From Selaginella moellendorffii (taxonomy: Eukaryota; Streptophyta; Lycopodiopsida; Selaginellales; Selaginellaceae), in contig NW_003314266.1 of assembly GCF_000143415.4 (NCBI RefSeq), positions 3,356,398-3,420,397 on the forward strand: 64,000 bases of DNA. Direction: 5' to 3'. Under the pieces are notes generated by a model that did not search any database, had not been told where the DNA came from, and saw only the letters and a program-made list of their open reading frames with translations. Positions 31,954 to 43,566 of the stretch are shown here, piece after piece (the first letter of the stretch is position 1; each line of letters begins with the position of its first letter). The position numbers and the translations under genes are program-made.

Positions 31954-34539
31954 CCTAGAACAGCTGCTGCTGCCGCCCGGCTGCTCGATCGATCGATCCG
32001 GCCCCGCTGCCCAGAGAACCCTAGAATACCCAAAAACGACCTAGCATTTCGGCCACAGCGTATACTAAAACGGGGACCACTAGCAGTGTGACACGTCGGC
32101 AAGCGCATCCTGTCTGGCAGCACCGAACATTTGAATGACAGCCAGTGCGAGCGCGCCAGCTGTATAAGAGAGAAAGTTGTCGCTGACGTGGCCGGCTTCT
32201 AGAACTCGTGGTAAAGCTTTCCTTTCTCTAAGAAAATCCAGTCAATATTGTACGGAAGTTTTCATTCTCTTTGTAAACCAGAGAACTTCCCACATCGTCT
32301 GGAGATTTTTCTCTTCTCTTGGACAGTCAAGAAGATCGTGGGTTCATTGATCGATCAATCTTGCAACAAATTTTACACATTGACTTCCACCAGGCCCAGT
32401 TGGATTGTGCAGAGATTTCACCTCCGTACGCCCGGATCTCTAGAGATTCCGGGATCCACTCCAAACAGATTAGTCTAAAGCCCCATCTCACATTACACGA
32501 GAGATTCCATTGCTCGCAAGATTAACCAAGTCTTTGCTCAAACACACACAGCCCACGAGAGATTCCTCCTAGTACAGTGAGAAAAACCTGTAGTTTTAGC
32601 AAACCTTTAGACACCTTTAATCATCGCCCAGGAGATTTGTGTTTTCGAATTGCCTGGAAAGGTTTTCGCAAGGATCATGAAAGTGAGTGCAAATTAAAAT
32701 GCATCATCACGACCATCATACCATGCCATTTTCATTCCAATCGATTTCTAATTATCGTCTTGATCTTTATCATTGGGACCAAAAGGCAAGAAAAAAGCTT
32801 TAAAGATTATATTTTTTGTCAATTTTTCTGGTTTCATGCGACGATCACGCAAGAAAAGAAAAAAGAAAAAAATCTAACAATGATGCATAGCACCACTCAC
32901 GTCGTTCGGCGGTGGGGCGAATATACCCCAACACTCACTTTGAATATTCGTCCCTCCTTTTTCCCCTTGAAAAGCTACAGAAAAGAAGGCATATGCAATA
33001 ATGCGTGTTGGAGGGAATCAAACGGCAATCATGGGCCCCCTGCAAATCTTTTCATTTTTCTAAAGCAGAGAATATTCGGGGAGGGGATCTTCGAAAGGTG
33101 GACGCCAAATGCCCTGGACTGGCATTTTGGTTTTGTCTTTGTTTTCGTTTTGGCACAAGGGAACAAGGGCCGCAGAGGAAACTCTAGCTTTTTCTCCGGT
33201 ATCAGTATACAAAAGGGCGACACATATTGCTGGTACCAGCTTGTATAGATATGCGTAGAGCAGTGAGATCATTGAGCAATGTGCCCCCTTTTGTTTGGTT
33301 TTGCTTGTTTGTAAGTTGTGCTTGTTTTTGTGTTTTTTATTTCTATCTATTTTTATTTATTTATCTTCGTCCCGCTGTGAAAGTTACGGATGCCTGACGA
33401 CGAGAGAAAGAAACAAAGTTTGCATTCATATGTATTTTCTAGGTGTATCTTTGTGTTTGACTAGCCAATACGCGTATGGGGTTTCGTAATCTAACCAGGT
33501 GGAATGCTGGATGTCACTCATGCTGCTGGGACAATGGGATTAGAATATTCGTGGGTCTATTTGCGCATTGATTCGCTTGCATCTGAGCAAGCTGGCTGCT
33601 TGAGACAACAGTTTTCAAAATGCCCCCTCAAGGCATTCAGAAACTTTGTAAAATTCACCATAAAAATCTATCTAGAACATTCCAATCAGCCAAAGTATTT
33701 ACAATACATTTATCTTATCTAATTCGACTTTACCAGTGGTGCTTTTCAAAATACCATTTAGTATACGTGCATGGAAATGAATCAATTATATGTTTGCTTG
33801 TTTGAAATGCTTGAACAGGTCAACATGAAAACACAACTATTCATGTCTCCCAAAATATTTTCCTCCTTGCATTTGTTTATTTTGTTTGAAGAAGGGATTG
33901 TGCTCCATTTAATGCCTTTGCCCAATTGTGCCAGCTCCAGCCAAAATGCTTGTTTAGCATTAGCAGTAGCCAGTGGCTGGCACAGAACCAAGGCCTTATC
34001 TTTCAAATCTTTGGAAACTACTGCCTCCAGGGAATCATCCTGTATGAGTGGAGTGGTGCCATTCTCTCTGGTTTGTTTTTAAGCTTCTTTTTTATGATAT
34101 AGCAGAGAGTTTTCTTCAAGAGAGGAAGGACTGTTCTTCTTCTTCTTCTTCTTCTTCTTCTTCTTCCAAGTTTTTCCTCTTGTTTCTTAGCCATTTGGTT
34201 TGATCTTCCTGTGCGCGCTAGCTTGGCTTTGTTGATATTGCTCTTGCCACTCTTTCTTTCTCTTTCTTGCCTTCCAAGGCTTCCAGAATCCTACCCCAGA
34301 GAGTCTGCTTGTTTCTTGCTCCTGTCCCAGATTAGAAGTTTCCAAGCCCAAAAGCCAAGCAATTTTCTCAGCTCAATTCTTGGAGGAGATCTCCTAGCGC
34401 TTGGATTTTTACTATGTTGCAGCTAGATCATCTGCTTTGTCTGTCACCGCCTCGTGAGATTTGAGAGAATGACTGGATGTTTGCTGCAATGGGAGGCCGT
34501 GACTGCAAGGGAAACAACAGGATAGCGAGACCAATCCTC
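31954..34539. other. Long spacer upstream of MIR166
   Basis: No protein gene is supported over 2.6 kb. A (TTC)n tract lies at 34136-34167. The right part (after about 34100) may belong to the primary transcript or promoter of the miRNA gene. A sequence TCCCACATCG at about 32288 matches the plant snRNA upstream element, but no TATA box or snRNA follows. Confidence 0.45.
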
Positions 34540-34692
34540 CTTTTCTTCAGTGAGAACCAGGATGTGGGGAGTGTAGCCTAGCTCGAGAGATTGATTTGAT
34601 ACTAAGGCTAAGCACACAAGGTTGTGATCACAGCTTTGTCTCGGACCAGGCTTCATTCCCCTCAGCGTGGTGCTCACTCTCGATCAAGCTCG
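34540..34692 (+). ncRNA. MIR166: MIR166 microRNA precursor
   Basis: Positions 34641-34661 equal the canonical 21-nt plant miR166 (starts TCGGACCAGG, ends TTCATTCCCC). The expected star arm is present 5' at 34566-34586 (GGGGAGTGTAGCCTAGCTCG), pairing with it apart from three mismatches and two G:U pairs. The stem continues beyond the duplex: GTGAGAACCA (34550-34559) faces TGGTGCTCAC (34668-34677). The terminal loop is about 54 nt. miR166 directs cleavage of class III HD-ZIP mRNAs that control shoot meristem and leaf polarity; it is conserved from mosses and lycophytes to flowering plants. Mature strand on the 3' arm, as always in this family. Confidence 0.96.
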
Positions 34693-35271
34693 AGTTTTCT
34701 TTAGCCGTGGGGTGAAATCTTTGTGCTTGCAGTCGATCTTGCAGGAACCGAATCACTCGAAGAGCTCGTCAGATCTAATCGAATCGAGCAGGCTCGTGTT
34801 TTTCGTGGATCTTTCTCTCTCGTTGGCGGAAGAAAGAGCGCATTCGAAGGTACCAGCTTGTGGAAGAAACGCTTAACACTCCATCTCCATTCCTTTGTTG
34901 CTTGCTCTGTTGCTGTGTTGTTGTTGATGGTGGCGCTGGTGGGTGGACCGCAACAAAAGCCTCGCATTGATGGCCAATTCAATAGAACTGGCCGAGCAGC
35001 GTACATCCATCCAGAGGTTTTCGATTAGAGGTACGAAAGTGAGAGATTCTTGTTTTTCTACACAGCATGATGATGATGATGCGATGATGATCCATGCTGT
35101 GCTTGATCTTTTCTTCATGATATAATCACGGTAAATCCTCTCCAACAGTCTAAGAGTCACCAATACGAACGCCATAGTTTCTTCTTTAACTTTCTCGGCC
35201 GTAAGTTCATCTTTCTGGATCCACCATCGTGATCTTCGAGCTTTAGCCAGCAATCCCATCGCTGAAACTTC
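34693..35271. other. Spacer after MIR166
   Basis: No gene recognised. Likely includes the end of the miRNA primary transcript and the 3' end of the minus-strand PPR gene. Confidence 0.4.
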
Positions 35272-37470
35272 TCACTCAATGATCAAACTTTGATGGTCAT
35301 CATCGATCATTCCAGAGTGGACACCGCCGAGGAGTTCTTCCGTGTAAACATTACCCAGAAGCACGAAAGGAGACGAGGAGGCCTGTAGATCTAGCGCCGA
35401 CGCACACTCGGCCGCGTGCTCGGCTCTCTCCACATCGTTATACATCCGGCAGCAGCTCAGCAGCGTCTTCCAGGCGATGGAATCCGGAACGAAAGGCATG
35501 CTGTAGATCAAACTCTCGGCTTCCACCAATCTACCAGCACGGCCCAAAACACTCACCATGCAGTGGAAATGCTCGCAGCTCGGCTGGACGAAGTGGTCGG
35601 AGATCATCCCAGTGAAGTGCTCCACAGCGTCTCGGACTCGCCCAGCATGGGCGCAAGCACTGAGAATGCTCACAAAGGAGACGTCATCAGGCTTGCAAGA
35701 TCCGTCAAGAACCATGTCTCTGAAAAGGATTACTCCGTTTCGGGCATGTCCGTTTTGGGCATACGCTACCAGCAAAGCGTTCCAAGAAAAAACCGTTCTC
35801 TCTGGAGATTTCTCAAGCAGGGACTTGGCTTTGGTTAGATACCCATTTTGGGCATTTGCTAGAATCATAGAAGTCCAAGATTGTGCGTCCCAGAGTGGAG
35901 CTTTCTCAAATACCTGTGAGCTTTCCGTTACGCGGCTATGCAGCGCAAAGGCCTTGAGCATAGCATTCCACACAAGAACGTTCTTCAGCTGCATCATATG
36001 AAAGATCTTTTGCGATTCCTCTAAATGCCCATTTTGGGCATATGCTTGTATCATCGCGTTTCCAGCCACCACATTTTCCCGCCCAACGTAATCGTAGATA
36101 TCTTTTGCTAGACCAACCAAGCCGCAATCGCCCAGCATCTGGATCCACAGCGTCCACGAGAAATCATCCAGAGCTGGAGCTCGATCCAGCACTGCTCCAG
36201 CATAATCGGGCTCTCCTCCCTGAGCAAATGCCGCCGCAAACGAATTCCACGACACCTGGTTGCGCTCGGGCATGGCGTCAAAATACTCCTTCGCATCGCC
36301 CAACCGACCACCCTGCGCCAGCGTCGTGAGCATCGCGGTCCAGGACACGAGATTACACTGGGGCATTCGCTGGAACGAAGCGATCGCCAGAGCCACATCG
36401 CCGATCATCGCGTAGGCCTGCAGCAGCGCCGTCCACGACACGACGTTGCGCTCCGGCATTGCATCGAAGGCAGCCCTCGCTTCCACCGTCGCGCCGTTTT
36501 GTCCCAGCCCCGCGATCATGCTCGTCCAGGTGAAGACACAGGGATCCGGGAAGCAATCAAACACAACCTTCGCCTGATCTATGAGACCCACGAACAGCAA
36601 TGCCTGGATCATCGAATTCCAGCTTACTCGATCGTGGAGAGGCATGTTTCTCCACAGCGCCATCGTTTCCTGCAAATACCCTCTTTGGGCATATGCAGTA
36701 ATAGTGGTATTCCAAGCTACCTCGTTTCGCACGGGCATGTTGTCAAACACAAACTTCACGTCATCGAATTTCGAGTTTTGTGAGTATGCGTGTAACATAC
36801 ACGTACTTGTGAGTGGATCTGGATCGCGCAAAGAATTGTACAAACTCTGTGCTTGCAGTAAATGCCCATTGTCGGCAAATGCTTTGATCATGGCTGTGCA
36901 AGAAATGTTGTTCCAGTGCGGCATCTTGTAGAAAATGGTGCGTGTAAGGTTTTGATCGTAGGCTTGGAGTATCGTGTTCCATGCTACCTCGTTGCGAACG
37001 GGCATAGCATCAAACAAGGCTTTTGATTCGTCAAAATGCCCTCTTTGAGCATATGCTGCAACCATAGCCGTCCAAGAGATCACGTTAGGTCTTGGCATCG
37101 CGTCGAAGTTCTTGCGCGCCTGGCGGAGATCCCCGCCCCGGGCGCACGCCTGGATGACAATGTTCCAGGAGACGCTGCTGGGGCGCTCGATCTGCTGGAA
37201 GCTCCTCTGGGCATCTGCCGCGCTGCCACAGTTGCCATAGCTCTGCGTGAGGAGGTTCCAGAGGAGCGCATTCTCGCGGTGGTCGCTCTCGCGGAGCCGC
37301 CGCTGGATTTGCCTGAGCCCCTCGAGATCTTTGCTCGCTCCCAATGCGCGAATTCGAGCCGCGAGGCCCTCGATCTCCGCCTGGAATGCCGCGAATCGAT
37401 CGTCGATTGGGGGAATTTGGCGAACGATTACGCGAGGCTTCGTCCTCGCGAGCTCTCTTAGCTTAAGCAT
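35272..37470 (-). CDS. PPR protein made mainly of S-type 31-aa repeats (732 aa)
   Basis: An organellar RNA-binding PPR protein. Intronless, 732 aa, starting MLKLRELARTKPRVIVRQ (basic, possibly targeting). About 18 consecutive repeats are dominated by a 31-residue unit of the form VSWTAMVAAYAQRGHFDESKALFDAMPxRN, e.g. NEVAWNTTITAYAQRGYLQE, CVFTWTSMIAGLGQNGATVE, VVSWTALLQAYAMIGDVALA, QVSWNSFAAAFAQGGEPDYA, TVFSWNALLVAYAQNGHARN. Classical alternation of P, L and S motifs appears only at the end (SFVSILSACAHAGRVRDAVE). The C-terminus has HFHCMVSVLGRAGRLVEAE and IAWKTLLSCCRMYNDVERAE, the start of an E domain, then a divergent tail (GGVHSGMIDDDHQ). There is no DYW domain. Confidence 0.92.
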   Translation of the reverse strand: MLKLRELARTKPRVIVRQIPPIDDRFAAFQAEIEGLAARIRALGASKDLEGLRQIQRRLRESDHRENALLWNLLTQSYGNCGSAADAQRSFQQIERPSSVSWNIVIQACARGGDLRQARKNFDAMPRPNVISWTAMVAAYAQRGHFDESKALFDAMPVRNEVAWNTILQAYDQNLTRTIFYKMPHWNNISCTAMIKAFADNGHLLQAQSLYNSLRDPDPLTSTCMLHAYSQNSKFDDVKFVFDNMPVRNEVAWNTTITAYAQRGYLQETMALWRNMPLHDRVSWNSMIQALLFVGLIDQAKVVFDCFPDPCVFTWTSMIAGLGQNGATVEARAAFDAMPERNVVSWTALLQAYAMIGDVALAIASFQRMPQCNLVSWTAMLTTLAQGGRLGDAKEYFDAMPERNQVSWNSFAAAFAQGGEPDYAGAVLDRAPALDDFSWTLWIQMLGDCGLVGLAKDIYDYVGRENVVAGNAMIQAYAQNGHLEESQKIFHMMQLKNVLVWNAMLKAFALHSRVTESSQVFEKAPLWDAQSWTSMILANAQNGYLTKAKSLLEKSPERTVFSWNALLVAYAQNGHARNGVILFRDMVLDGSCKPDDVSFVSILSACAHAGRVRDAVEHFTGMISDHFVQPSCEHFHCMVSVLGRAGRLVEAESLIYSMPFVPDSIAWKTLLSCCRMYNDVERAEHAAECASALDLQASSSPFVLLGNVYTEELLGGVHSGMIDDDHQSLIIE

Positions 37471-37752
37471 GGACTAATTAATCCTTGTCTAAGTAGATTC
37501 TCTTTTTCCCTCGAAATATCTGGGAGCGGCGCCGCTGGATTGGCTGGCGGCGCATCCTGACCGTCGAGACCGCTGCTTATCTTCTTCTCCCATAAACCCT
37601 GACAAAGCCCTCATTGCCCTACGGGCGCGCGTGGTGCGAGGATAAGGAGGCGCCGCTCTCTCGCCGCTCAAAATCCCTCCTCCAGGTATGACGAAGCTCG
37701 CGATTCGACCGAAGAATGCGATTCTGATAGCGCGCATTTTGGTGTAGAAATC
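37471..37752. promoter_or_regulatory. Divergent spacer PPR / macrodomain gene
   Basis: 282 bp between opposite start codons; presumably contains both promoters. No clear TATA box. Confidence 0.4.
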
Positions 37753-40700
37753 ATGCAGCATGCCGTGACGCAGCTCGGGGGGCTGCCGCCGCTGGGAACG
37801 CATTCCTCCTGCCTGTTTGGCGATGGCAGGATTGGGAGCCTCGCCTTCTCGGCGCCAAAGGAGGCCTTCTTCCTCTCCAGAACAATGTCCGCGACCACTC
37901 GCGCAGCTTATTCCGGTAGCTTTGGCCAGAATCCTCCAGTCCCGCCAAGAAACAATGCTCCGCCGCCGCCTCTCCCGTTCGACAACGCCGCCACTCCGCC
38001 GCCTCCAATGCCGGGCAATCCACAGATGCAAACTCCTCCGGCCATTCCACCGCCAGGGCCTTTTGCTACCGAGACCAACGCTTTCCCGAGCGAAAGACCC
38101 TCGGCCATAGCACCCAATGCTCCAACCGACGCGAAGTTCACGTCCGCCAGGCCTCCAAGCTCCTCGCCGGGGTTAAACTTTCCTGGGAGTCAGATACCGG
38201 GACTGCCAGGATCGCCGCGGCCAAAGCCTGGAACTCCTAGGCCGTATGATCCGACCAAGCAGAAGTCCAAGGTGATGGAGTGGCTCACTCCGCCTCCGCC
38301 ACCCACGGAGCTTCTCCAGCGCGAGCACTTCCGGCTCTCCCCGACGTGTACTTGCACTATATACTTCGGTGATTTGTCCAAGTGGTTTGTGGATGGGAAG
38401 TCGGATGCGGTGGTCAGTATATCGTTCTCTTCATCCTCTTTTCGATGTGATCTTGGAGGCTAATTCCTTGTTTGTTCTTGGCAGATTGCTCCTGCAAACA
38501 AGCGACTTAATACTGGCCCGGCAGTGAATGCTGGTAAGCTTATCTATGTTTTCTTGTGTTTGCTGGTGTTTCATGCCTATTTCTTTTTTCGCTGTAGTGC
38601 TCTTCAAAGCTGCTGGTTCTCGACTTTTGGATGCCACACAGAGGCTTCCAGATGTTGCTCCTCAGGGAATCAAGGCCGAAGTTGGAGATGCTATCAGTAC
38701 AAGGTTGTCCACGTACTTTTGACGTTGATTAATCCCTGGAGTGTTCCTGTACGTGCAGGGCATTTAATCTTCCTGTTTCAAGAGTCATTCACACGGTTGG
38801 GCCAGTATATAAGAAGAACGACCAGACGAACGTCCGAGAATCTGATGAAAGCCTCATCAAGGCTTACAAGTGAGAGTTTCTCTTCGGTTTTACTTAGCTA
38901 ACTGGGATCACAGGAGTGCCTTGGATATTGCGAGGAAAGAAAACTTGGTAAATCTTGCGTTCCCGCCTCTGTCTTGCCGTATATATGGGTAAGAAATGTG
39001 TGATGAGTAAACATAACTGGCTACTGGTTATCTAGATATCCATACATCGAAGGAGCGGAAGTTGGTTTAAGAACTCTCAAGGAAAATTGTGAAGGCTTTA
39101 CACAGGTAACCTTACTCGTGCTTGATTCATCTAAACTGTGTGATTTACAGATAGACATTGTTATCAGAAACATAGAAGGCTATGAGGCCTTCATAGAAGA
39201 GGCCACCAAGCAGCTGGAGGTTATTAAGGAGAAGAAGACTATCAAGGCGCCATCGATGGCACCGCGGACAGGAGCCGAGGCAGTTGCTGCGCCACCGTCG
39301 CCTCCAGTGACAGCTTCTGAAGTAGGAGCTCCCGCCGCACCAGCGTCCGAGCTGGAGAGTCCCCCACAAGCAGAAGCAGCAGCAGCAGCAGCAGCAGCAT
39401 CAGCAGCATCAGCAGCAGCAGCAGCAGCAGCATCAGCGTCAGCCTTAACGGGCCTTGAATCTTCAACTCCAGCCTTAGCCACAGAAACGGAAGCAGCAGG
39501 ACCAGAAACTCCGTCAGCAGCAGGGCCAGAAACTCCGTCAGCAGCAGCACCAACACCACCATCAACTACCTCTGGTTATTCGAGTAACTTTCAGGCTGCT
39601 TCAAATCCATTCCAGAGTACGTCCGGACCTGCAACTGAGTCTCCGGTTGCTCCAGCAGCGTCAAGCTCCAGCGCTCCAACATCCCAGAGTCCGGCGGCTC
39701 CAAGCCCGTTTCAGAGTGCCCCGGTAACTAGTGCTCCGGAAACTCAAAGCTCGTTCTCACAGACGCCACCTCCGCCAAGCGCTCCACAAACTCCAAGCCC
39801 GTTCCAATCACCTCCAGCAACTCCAGGTCCGTTCCAAACACCTCCGGCAACTTCAAGTCCGTTCCAAACACCTCCGGCAACTCCAGGCCCGTTCTCAAGT
39901 CCTCCGGCATCTCGAAGCCCGTTCCAGAGCTCTCCGGCAATGTCAAGCTCGTTCCCGGGCACTCCAGCGGCTCCTCCAAGTCCGTTTCAGAGCACTCCAG
40001 CGCCGCCAAATACGACTACTCCACCGGCCTTCCAAAGCGCACCGTTCCAGAGCCCACCAGCGTCTCCACCAAGTGGAAGCCAGTTCCAGAGCCCACCACC
40101 ACCAAGTGAGTTTCAGAAAGCCCCGCCTCCTTTTGGCACGCCAACACCGTCACCATCGGCTGGAAGTCCATTCCAACGCGCTCCACCAAGTCCGTTCCAG
40201 AGCGCTCCGCCACCACCATCGTCTGGAAGTCCCGCTCCACCATCACCTGGAAGTCCCTTCCAAAACGCTCCACCATCACCCGGGAGTCTGCCACCGCCCG
40301 GAAGTCCATTCCAAAGCGCTTCACCACCACCATCGCCGCCTCACTTCCAGCGTAGTCCATACAGCCAGGGAGGATACCAGCAAAGCTCTCCACCGCCACC
40401 TTATCAAAACGCTCCTCCGCCACCATACCAGCAGCAGCAGTACAATCAGCCGCCACCATACCAAAGTCAAGCTCCACCGCAGTATCCTCCATACCAGCAA
40501 AACGCCACTCCTCCGCCACCATCTCCACCACCGCCGCCACCATCGTTTGAGAGCTCTACACCGACGTATTCTCCATACTCTCCATTTGCACCAGCTCCAG
40601 AGCCAACTCCTCCACCAAAGCCGCTAATTCCTCCTCACCAGCAAAAGTACGTGCCACCGCCGCCACCACCGCCGCCGGAGTCCAAGCCCATCCCTCCGCG

Positions 40701-40788
40701 AGAGAGAGTGTCGCCATTCCCTCCGCCAAATCGCCCGCCCAGGCCTCCATCTTCTCCAACTTCCACTTACGAGCAGCCTCTCTTCTAA
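37753..40788 (+). CDS. Macrodomain protein with proline-rich N-part and giant PFQS-repeat tail
   Basis: Macrodomains bind or hydrolyse ADP-ribose derivatives. Seven exons (37753-38412, 38485-38533, 38598-38703, 38759-38869, 38914-38988, 39036-39105, 39151-40788) give about 902 aa. Residues 45-190 are proline-rich. The macrodomain (about 205-370) shows GDLSKWFVDGKSDAV, IAPANKRLNTG (normally VNAANxxL), FKAAGSRLLDATQRLP, RVIHTVGPVY, LIKAYKSALDIARKENL, VNLAFPPLSCRIYGYP and EGAEVGLRTLKEN. Exon 7 adds IVIRNIEGYEAFIEEATKQL and then about 500 residues of low complexity: an alanine run, then dozens of SPFQSxPxxP-like units and PPPPYQ units. ATG 37885 (MSATTRAAY) is an alternative start. The length and tail are far beyond ordinary macrodomain proteins (about 170-260 aa). 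Confidence 0.85.
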
Positions 40789-40989
40789 GTAGCCAAACTA
40801 GTGAAACTAGTAAAGTTCTGCTAGTCTTTTGTTTCAAGAGGTTTTCTTTTGATTTTATGTGATGAGTTAAAGGTATATAAATTAAGTTCTAACAAAGTAT
40901 ATATTTAATATTAATTAACTGGATAAATTGTGTGTATGAAGAGTTTGTGTTATAATCTAAATTGGTTATATTAATTTAAAGAGCTCTCT

Positions 40990-42199
40990 CTACGAAGTGG
41001 TGGGGTACGATGAGTCTCCATTCATCCCACAAATCCCGTCTCCATCCTTTCGCTCGATTTTCATGAATCCGTCCTCCCCCCAGGAAGTTCCCCATGAGTT
41101 TTTGATGATCCAGTAGGGCATCCCACCTTCGGTTCCATATCCGATGAGCAAGACTCCGTGATCTAGCGAATCACCGCATTGACCAGAAAGAATTCCCTGG
41201 AAAACGATGTGATGAGTTGATTCTAAATGAAATATTTGAGATTTTCTTACACTTTTGTAATTCTGGAAGTTTTCGTCGCTGCCGCAGATGCTAACGGTCA
41301 CGGGAGTTTTGGAGACTGCTTTCATCAGGGCGTCAGCGCTGTCCTCTGTGACGACTTTAAAACCAGTGATCTCCGCCACCTTATTCTTTGCCTGGCCAAA
41401 AGAACAAAAAACACAATAATAGCTTTAATATGAAATAATTAGTAAAATATACCAACCTTATTCGCGTTGCAACTGCCCACAGATCCTGTATATGGATAGG
41501 ACGCCTCCGTGGTGACACCACCGTTTTTCACCACGAACTTAAACGCAGTCTCCATTAACCCACCGTCACATCCTGCATCTACCGTGTCACAGTCCATTAA
41601 TTGCTGCTCGGACAGAGAAACGAGCTCCTTCGTCGCCAGAAAGTGTGCACTCTCGATCGATGCAATCGCCGAGAAAGCCCAGCAGCTCCCTGTGAACCAC
41701 ACGAATCACCCACAAGGCCAAATGGAAGAGAGATTAAAAAAATACGATTCATACCGCAGTCGCCCTGATCTTTAATTGGTGTCACAGCTCCCTTCTGCCT
41801 CCAATCCAAGCTGGTCGGGAGGCTCGACACGTCCACGTCCTCGTCCTCGGCCGGGAGGCGATCCTGGTAGCGCGGGCGCTTGAATTTGCCGACGTGCATG
41901 GCTCGGAACTCGGCGTTTGTGAGATCCGAGAACTTGTTGAGGCCGAGCGTGAAGGTGGTGTTGGGCTGCGCGTTGTGCTTCTCGATGTACGCCAAAGTGT
42001 CGGAGAAGATCATCAGCCTGCGAGCCTTCTCCAAGTCGCTGCTGTAACTCTTGCCGTGCTTGGCAGCCCAATCCTCGAACATGTTCTTGATCTCTAGAGC
42101 GCGACCATCTTCCAGAGCCGCTGGCCGCGCAATCGCAAACGGTGTTGCTCCTACCACCACCAGCAAGATCAAGGTCGAAGCTATCATGTTGCTCGCCAT
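40990..42199 (-). CDS. Papain-like cysteine protease (copy 1, intact)
   Basis: A secreted or vacuolar C1A protease proenzyme. Four exons (42199-41755, 41689-41457, 41391-41251, 41196-40990), 341 aa. A signal peptide ([20 protein letters not shown]) is followed by the I29 inhibitor prodomain with an ERFNIN-like helix ([21 protein letters not shown]) and [11 protein letters not shown]. The mature domain begins near [20 protein letters not shown]. Catalytic residues: Gln of DQGDCGSCWAFS with its Cys, His of [11 protein letters not shown], Asn of [24 protein letters not shown] and [11 protein letters not shown] are standard. The C-terminal granulin domain seen in some plant members is absent. A 5' flank at 42257-42430 recurs near the other copies. 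Confidence 0.94.
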
Positions 42200-43270
42200 G
42201 GATGACTTCGCACTGCCACGAGTGAGCTTATATACTGAATATTTTAGCTTCGGGTAATTTCCGACCCTGTCTATTTTTATCGCAAAGTTGATAGGGATGA
42301 CGGGTCTATGTACGTATGGTTTAGGTTTGGCAGTGTTATAGAGGCTCGGGATTGAACTATCCTTGCGATGGAAGCATGGAAGACGAGCCACGTAAAAGAG
42401 ATGCTGCAAGTTACCTCCCGTGAGCCAGTTTCTGATATTAATGGCATTCACAACAAAAACAACATAGCCCTTCACACATTCTTCAACATTTCGTGCTCCC
42501 AAAGTGGACTAGCTTACAAGTTTCCCCATACTTCCATCTTCTTCTATTTATCAACGTTCAAAGATTGAACTTTCAGATAACCTACATTTTGAGAAAGCCT
42601 GTGAATATACCTAAAATATCCAAGTATATACTAAGACATTTTACGGCTGTAATTTTCCTCCTAATTCAAAGAATGCGAGTGACAATCACGCAGGGAACCA
42701 GTTGTATTCATCACTCTCCCACTCTCCATCTAGAATAAAAATCCCTAAAGCTTTTCCACTCTTTCTGTGCAAGATGAAGATGGTGTACAAGCTCAAGATC
42801 CTAAGTGGCTCTAAGAACAGGACATGTACCGCATCCCGCAGCAGCCATGTCGAAGGATTCTACTGGAGAAGTATGTGTAGATCTCCTACTTGCAGTGAAT
42901 GTTTCGAAGCCAGGTAGTGGAGGAGCACAGCATGCTGTAAAAGCTAAGGTTGGAAAGTTCCCTCTGAATCTTGCACTGCTGCCTAATATAGTGAAAGTCC
43001 AATGGTTGCATTAGTGTTTTAGACAACACTAATTCTCACATTTGGTAGCCCAAGAAACATGTATATATATATGTGTATATGTATATATATATATATGTAT
43101 GTATGTATGTATATATATGTTTGTCCAAGATTTTTATAAATTATTTTTCACATTTACAAGAAAATAATTTTGACATAAAAAATCCATTGGAATGTAACCA
43201 AACTATGAATCATATAATATTTAAAAATATTAAAAATACCATAGCATATTAGACCAAAAAACTTATATTT

Positions 43271-43320
<50 letters not shown>

Positions 43321-43566
43321 AAATAAAACCAAGTGTTTCTGTGTATTTTCTTATTAAAAATGAATTGACAAATTACCTTAGAATCCTTTGCAATGCATCA
43401 GGGAGAAAACAGTTGTGAGAAGGACAAAGCCCAAAAGCAAAAGAACTAAATGCCAATGAAGCAAAGCAAAGCAATTAAAGGTTAAAAGCACATAATGTGT
43501 TCTTGCTCTTTGATCCAGATCCAGATTCACATTGAAAATCTTTGCTAGAATCTAACAAATTTTGTT
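42200..43566. other. AT-rich spacer with microsatellites
   Basis: The protease 5' flank (about 42200-42430) contains AGTGTTATAGAGGCTCGGGA, repeated near 52820 and in part near 44980. Simple TA/GTAT repeats lie at 43062-43130 and a long (AT)n at 43278-43316. No gene. Confidence 0.6.

Noticed and set aside
32288-32297. TCCCACATCG, the plant snRNA upstream element
   Set aside because: No TATA box at the required distance and no recognisable snRNA, 7SL or MRP RNA downstream.
32577-33248. 223-codon frame, plus strand
   Set aside because: No start-codon context or domain; composition of non-coding DNA with poly-A runs.
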